Shown in pieces: positions 60,104-64,000 of a stretch of DNA of 64,000 bases. The DNA lies in contig JAJPKA010000018.1 of assembly GCA_021323945.1 (NCBI GenBank), forward strand, positions 474,853 to 538,852. The letters run 5' to 3'. Under the pieces are notes generated by a model. It saw only the letters and a list, made by a program, of their open reading frames with translations, had not been told where the DNA came from and searched no databases. A program made the position numbers and the translations under genes. The DNA is from Pseudomonadota bacterium. Lineage in GTDB: Bacteria; Desulfobacterota; Binatia; Binatales; Binataceae. How positions within the stretch are numbered: position 1 is the first letter of the stretch; each line of letters starts with the position of its first letter.

Positions 60104-61705
60104 ATGAACCATTCATCGCTGCCAGAAGTAATCCGTGCAATGTTGAAGCCGGAGTTTTATCCTCATCCGGTCAGTGATGTTACACTAAAGCAAACCCACA
60201 CATCCTACGTACTATTAGCCGGAGAGTTTGCCTACAAAGTGCGTAAGGCGGTGCGCTTCCCCTTCATCGACTGTTCCACCGTCTCTCGCAGAATGATTCT
60301 TTGCCGCCAGGAAGTCGAATTAAATCGGCGTTTGTCTCCCGATATCTATTTGGGTGTTGTTGCAATCGACCGCATCGCTGAAGGGTTTGTACTTGGTCAA
60401 AACGGCGACAATCACACTGGCGCGGTCGAGTTTGCAGTCAAAATGCGGCGTTTACCGGAGAATCAACGGCTCGATCTTAGGATTCTGCACGGTACAGCCG
60501 CGGTCGCCGAGATTGAACAAATCGCCAATATCATCCGAAAATTTCACGTGCACGCGCCGCGCACCAATGCTTGGGCCTATGGAGCTGCCGCCAGCATATG
60601 GCAACTGACGATTGACAACCTTATTGAGGTTGAGCGACTCTCGCGTCGACAGTCGATATTCGCGAAGATCGCTCAAGTCGAGGCTTACAATCGCCACTTT
60701 ATTGCCTCACACTGGGACTTGTTCAATCGCCGGGCCCGTGATGGGCATGTTCGTGAAGGACACGGCGATCTGCGTGCGGATGCTATCTATCTGACGGCGG
60801 ATGGCATCAGGATTGTCGACTGCCTGGAGTTTGATGAGCGGCTACGGTACGTTGATCTGGCGAATGAAGTTGCCTTCCTCGCAATGGATATCGACCGCCT
60901 CGGTCGACCCGATTTGTCGCACAAGCTGATCGCGCACTTCATGGATGACCCCGATCTCCCAGTTTTGGTTTCCTTCTACAAAAGCTACCGCGCGACGGTA
61001 CGGGCGAAAGTTGAATTACTGAGGGCTCAGCAAAACGATTATGACGCGGCAGGCAGGCAAGCTTCGATGAGCAGCGCTGAGCGGCTGCTCGACTTGGCGC
61101 TCAAGTATGCCGCCCCGCCACGCTCGCTGCTGATTGTGTGCGGCCTTTCCGGTTCCGGCAAGTCAACTCTGGCCCGTGCGCTGAGCGAACGGCTGGGGGG
61201 CCTTACGATTTTGAACTCCGACGTAGTACGAAAACGGCTCGCTGGCATTACCGCGACCACCTCTGCGGCGGCCGATTTTAATCGCGGAATCTACTCGCCG
61301 GAGTTTACCGCTCGCGTTTATGATTCGCTTGCAGAAGAGGCCAATCGCTTATTGAAAGCTGGGCAGGGGCTCATTCTCGATGCAACCTTCGGGAGCCGCA
61401 ATCAACGTCATAAGTTGATAGATAAGATGAAGGGAACAGGCATCGAACCGTTATTTGTCGAATGCCAAGCGGCGCCAGCGGTGATTATCGAGCGGCTGAG
61501 GCAGCGAGAGCAGCAACCGACTCGAATCTCTGATGCAAACGTCGCCGTGTACCAAGCTCAGCTAGAGCAGTTCGAAACCCTCGACGAAATTCTGCCCGCG
61601 TGGCACGAGGTCGTCGATACTGACCGCGACTTGAACGAGACCGCCAACCAAATCGAGCGCAGAATCTACAAACGTCAATATTCTACGTTCCGACCTGGGC
61701 GATGA
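60104..61705 (+). CDS. Two-domain protein: aminoglycoside phosphotransferase-like kinase plus P-loop kinase
   Basis: A 533-residue fusion known from many bacteria. The N-terminal half is APH/kinase-like, with YKVRKAVRFPFIDCSTVSRR as its nucleotide-side region, the catalytic loop EGHGDLRADAIYL and the metal-binding IVDCLEFDE. The C-terminal third is a P-loop domain with Walker A GLSGSGKS at about residues 347-354, resembling zeta-toxin or gluconate-kinase-type enzymes (LNSDVVRKRLAG). The substrate is unknown. ATG 60104 follows AGGGG. The start lies at the deletion end of the acyl-CoA dehydrogenase remnant. Confidence 0.88.
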   Translation: MNHSSLPEVIRAMLKPEFYPHPVSDVTLKQTHTSYVLLAGEFAYKVRKAVRFPFIDCSTVSRRMILCRQEVELNRRLSPDIYLGVVAIDRIAEGFVLGQNGDNHTGAVEFAVKMRRLPENQRLDLRILHGTAAVAEIEQIANIIRKFHVHAPRTNAWAYGAAASIWQLTIDNLIEVERLSRRQSIFAKIAQVEAYNRHFIASHWDLFNRRARDGHVREGHGDLRADAIYLTADGIRIVDCLEFDERLRYVDLANEVAFLAMDIDRLGRPDLSHKLIAHFMDDPDLPVLVSFYKSYRATVRAKVELLRAQQNDYDAAGRQASMSSAERLLDLALKYAAPPRSLLIVCGLSGSGKSTLARALSERLGGLTILNSDVVRKRLAGITATTSAAADFNRGIYSPEFTARVYDSLAEEANRLLKAGQGLILDATFGSRNQRHKLIDKMKGTGIEPLFVECQAAPAVIIERLRQREQQPTRISDANVAVYQAQLEQFETLDEILPAWHEVVDTDRDLNETANQIERRIYKRQYSTFRPGR

Positions 61706-61738
61706 TGCTCGCCTGCTGTTCGTAGGGACCGAGCGACG

Positions 61739-62083
<345 letters not shown>

Positions 62084-62089
62084 AGACAA

Positions 62090-62098
62090 AGTATATCA
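62090..62098 (-). promoter_or_regulatory. Extended -10 promoter element of rnpB
   Basis: On the minus strand TGATATACT contains the extended TGn followed by TATACT (five of six consensus). Transcription would start about seven bases downstream, exactly where the P1 helix puts the 5' end of the RNA (62083). No good -35 is seen, as is usual for extended -10 promoters. Confidence 0.6.
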
Positions 62099-62166
62099 AA
62101 TTGTGGTTATCTTCTCTCCGGGATGGCGAGTTCGTCGGCGGAAAGCTTGCCTGCCCAGAGGTATCC

Positions 62167-63033
62167 TCACAGTTCAAGAATTTTTCTAGCTTCTGCCGGG
62201 CTCGCCACTTCATGGCCCATGGCGCGGATTGTCGCAGCTGCCCGCTCGACGATTTGCGGATTGCTTAATTGACCATCCTGGGCATACTGCCAATCTTCCA
62301 GCCCGACGCGCACGTGACCACCGAGGCTCACGATAATTGGCACCAAAGGCAGGTTGTCTCCACCCAACGTCGCGGCGAACCAGTTTGCGCGGACGCCTTT
62401 TATCATGTCGAGATAGGCTTCCAGGCTCTTGAGCGTGGGCGGCATTCCGAAGGGCAATTCAGGCCCGCCCAGATAAAATTTCAACAACAAGGGTTCGGTG
62501 AGGAGACCTTGGTCGAGAAACACCAGGACCGCGCGTAGAAAGCTTGGATCAAAGATCTGAAGCGTCGGCCGCAGGCCCAGCTCGCGCGATTTGGTCAGGA
62601 AATAACGGATTGTAGCGTAGGAATTACAGTAAACGAAATCCTCGTTGTAAACCTTTTTTGAAACCGGGTCGTAGCTAACCAGGTTCACGGAACCCATGTC
62701 GCCGGCGCCGAGGTCGGGTTTGGTGGCAGGATCCTTCGACAATTCGACAAAGTGACTAAAGCGCTTCGCAGGATCATCACCAAAGGGAAATGTCGGCCAA
62801 AGTAATGCGTCGCATCGGCGGCGTGTTTGCCGATAAACCTCCGAGTAGTAGGCAACGTCCTGTACCCATTTGCCAGTGTCCGGCTCCCGCACGTGAAAAT
62901 GGATTAGGGCGGCGCCAGCCTCGCACGTCGCGATGGCGTCGGCGGCGATTTCGTCGGGACTGTAAGGAATGTGTGGGTTGAGCTTTCGCATCGCATTTCC
63001 GTTGATTGCCGCTTCGATCATTACTTTGGCCAT
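62167..63033 (-). CDS. Beta-keto acid cleavage enzyme (BKACE/DUF849 family)
   Basis: This zinc TIM-barrel enzyme condenses a beta-keto acid with acetyl-CoA, giving acetoacetate and a new acyl-CoA. The 288-residue chain has IEAAINGNAMRKLNPHIPYS, the zinc ligands His45 and His47 in LIHFHVREPDTG, and SLGGHVRVGLEDW with the catalytic-side His and Glu. The family includes the 3-keto-5-aminohexanoate cleavage enzyme of lysine fermentation, but substrates vary. The nicotinamidase gene upstream on the same strand may be in the same operon. Confidence 0.94.
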   Translation of the reverse strand: MAKVMIEAAINGNAMRKLNPHIPYSPDEIAADAIATCEAGAALIHFHVREPDTGKWVQDVAYYSEVYRQTRRRCDALLWPTFPFGDDPAKRFSHFVELSKDPATKPDLGAGDMGSVNLVSYDPVSKKVYNEDFVYCNSYATIRYFLTKSRELGLRPTLQIFDPSFLRAVLVFLDQGLLTEPLLLKFYLGGPELPFGMPPTLKSLEAYLDMIKGVRANWFAATLGGDNLPLVPIIVSLGGHVRVGLEDWQYAQDGQLSNPQIVERAAATIRAMGHEVASPAEARKILEL

Positions 63034-63116
63034 GTCGACCTCCTATTTAGGTTGGACGCATCGAAGAACCGAACGCCAGCTAGTCCAGCCAATTATCTCA
63101 ATGTGTGCGCCGAAGT

Positions 63117-63692
63117 TCAGTCGGGTTCGATTCGCGCCCCCGCCTCGTGCATCTGCTGACGCGCTCTCTTGCCACCCTCTGCGGAGACCGGCTTGGTTCC
63201 ATTCGCGATAAGGACGACCTCAAAGCCGCACCGCCGCGCATCAAGCACGCTCGCGAGCACACAGACATCCTCAGCCAGCCCGCCGATCCAAAGCCGAACG
63301 ATCCCTTTTGATCGAAGTTCGTGCTCGAGACCGGTTTCATGAAAAATCGAATTCTGATCCAAGTCAAAGCGCACGCCCTTTGTAATCTTGATCACCGATT
63401 CAGGCAGCTGAAGCTCGGGGTGAAATTGCGCTCCCTCGGTGTCCTGAATACAGTGCGGCGGCCACGGCCCACCTCGCTGCTTAAAGCTGATGTGATCACG
63501 GGGATGCCAGTCGCGCGACGCATATACTGGCAGCCCCTTGGTAAGTGCCGCGCGAATATAGCGATTGAGCACTGGCACCACTTCCTGCCCCGCGGCGATA
63601 GGTAGCGCGCCCCCCGGGCAGAAGTCATTTTGGACATCGACAATAGTCAAGGCATCACCTGGTTGGAAGGCGTCTTCGATCTGGCTTGACAT
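63117..63692 (-). CDS. Nicotinamidase / isochorismatase-family amidohydrolase, PncA-like
   Basis: This cysteine hydrolase of 191 residues has the nicotinamidase layout: VDVQNDFCPGGALPI with the catalytic Asp, SRDWHPRDHISF and a nearby His-containing loop for the metal, the catalytic Lys in IKITKGV, and AEDVCVLASVLDA with the nucleophilic cysteine. PncA deamidates nicotinamide for NAD salvage, and the metal-binding D-H-H pattern supports that role. ATG 63692 has GAGGT eight bases upstream, overlapping the stop of the preceding small gene; GTG 63698 is also in frame. Confidence 0.92.
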   Translation of the reverse strand: MSSQIEDAFQPGDALTIVDVQNDFCPGGALPIAAGQEVVPVLNRYIRAALTKGLPVYASRDWHPRDHISFKQRGGPWPPHCIQDTEGAQFHPELQLPESVIKITKGVRFDLDQNSIFHETGLEHELRSKGIVRLWIGGLAEDVCVLASVLDARRCGFEVVLIANGTKPVSAEGGKRARQQMHEAGARIEPD

Positions 63693-63698
63693 TGTCAC

Positions 63699-63902
63699 TT
63701 ACCTCGGTCGGAAAGTGTAAATTCCGTTAAAGTTTGGCGGCCGCCATCCATCCTCGGCGCACATTACGCACACCGGAAAGTAGCGGAGACGACCATTCTC
63801 TTGGCCGGCCAGCGCCACCATCAGTTCGGTTGACTGTGTTTTGTTGCATGCAACACAGGTCGCCACTAGCGCTTTGTTATCTTTGGCTTTTTCACTGGGC
63901 AT
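63699..63902 (-). CDS. Small zinc-ribbon-like protein of unknown function
   Basis: A 67-residue protein with two CxxC pairs (TCVACNKTQSTELM and VCVMCAEDGW) arranged like a treble-clef or zinc ribbon. It ends in FNGIYTFRPR. I do not recognise a named family. The stop codon TAA overlaps the ribosome binding region of the nicotinamidase gene, so the two are translationally linked. No strong Shine-Dalgarno site is seen before the ATG at 63902. Confidence 0.7.
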   Translation of the reverse strand: MPSEKAKDNKALVATCVACNKTQSTELMVALAGQENGRLRYFPVCVMCAEDGWRPPNFNGIYTFRPR

Positions 63903-64000
63903 CTGAGGCTAATGTCGTTGACGCATTCGAGTAAGAATCTTGTATCAATAGTGACTCCTCACTATCGTGCCAATAGCGATGCCGATCCCGAGCACCAACA

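Noticed and set aside
60104-61705. Antibiotic (aminoglycoside) resistance gene
   Set aside because: The APH-like half is fused to a P-loop kinase in a widespread housekeeping-type family; no evidence for drug substrate.

Overview
The window looks like a chromosome segment of a Gram-negative bacterium. It is dominated by the universal translation and transcription super-cluster: secE-nusG-rplKAJL-rpoBC, rpsL-rpsG-fusA-tuf, and the S10, spc and alpha operons through rplQ. LptF/LptG and a large outer-membrane-barrel-like protein point to a two-membrane envelope. Ribosomal proteins L33, L36, S14 and S4 are all in their zinc-binding (Cys-rich) forms. Together with CaiB/BaiF, BKACE, acyl-CoA dehydrogenase, P450 and an Ltp2-like/DUF35 pair, this suggests an uncultured soil lineage such as Binatota/Desulfobacterota-like. 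That taxonomic guess is inference only; no rRNA is present to test it.

Layout. 3-2531 holds the 3' end of treY and all of treZ (trehalose from glycogen or maltodextrin). 2532-11768 is an accessory stretch: a small SH3/KOW-like protein, an NTF2-like protein, an Ltp2-like thiolase-fold enzyme with its DUF35 partner, an unknown membrane protein, a P450 with its 3Fe-4S ferredoxin, and a predicted outer-membrane barrel. The content resembles side-chain oxidation of sterol-like or branched lipids. 12178-17362 carries tRNA-Leu, moaA, lptG, lptF, rlmB and the start of a tRNA cluster. From 17079 to 51053 every gene is on the plus strand. The order is tRNA-Thr, -Tyr, -Gly, -Thr, rpmG, tRNA-Trp, secE, nusG, then the ribosomal and RNA polymerase genes. 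The only strong intrinsic terminator seen is after rpoC (30156-30189).

51094-63902 is again accessory metabolism: a second copy of the small SH3/KOW-like protein facing rplQ, a gamma-glutamyltransferase-family protein and an exported cyclase-family hydrolase. A minus-strand run follows: glyoxalase, zinc alcohol dehydrogenase, SMP-30 lactonase, peroxiredoxin and CaiB/BaiF. Next come an acyl-CoA dehydrogenase followed by the broken 5' end of a second one, a two-domain phosphotransferase/P-loop protein, the RNase P RNA gene (minus), and a minus-strand set of small zinc-ribbon protein, nicotinamidase and BKACE.

No CRISPR array, insertion sequence, prophage or defence system was seen. The most unusual items are the two paralogous small proteins on either side of the ribosomal cluster, the sterol-like catabolic set, the extended N-termini of S11 and L5, several hairpins placed at gene junctions, and the acyl-CoA dehydrogenase remnant.
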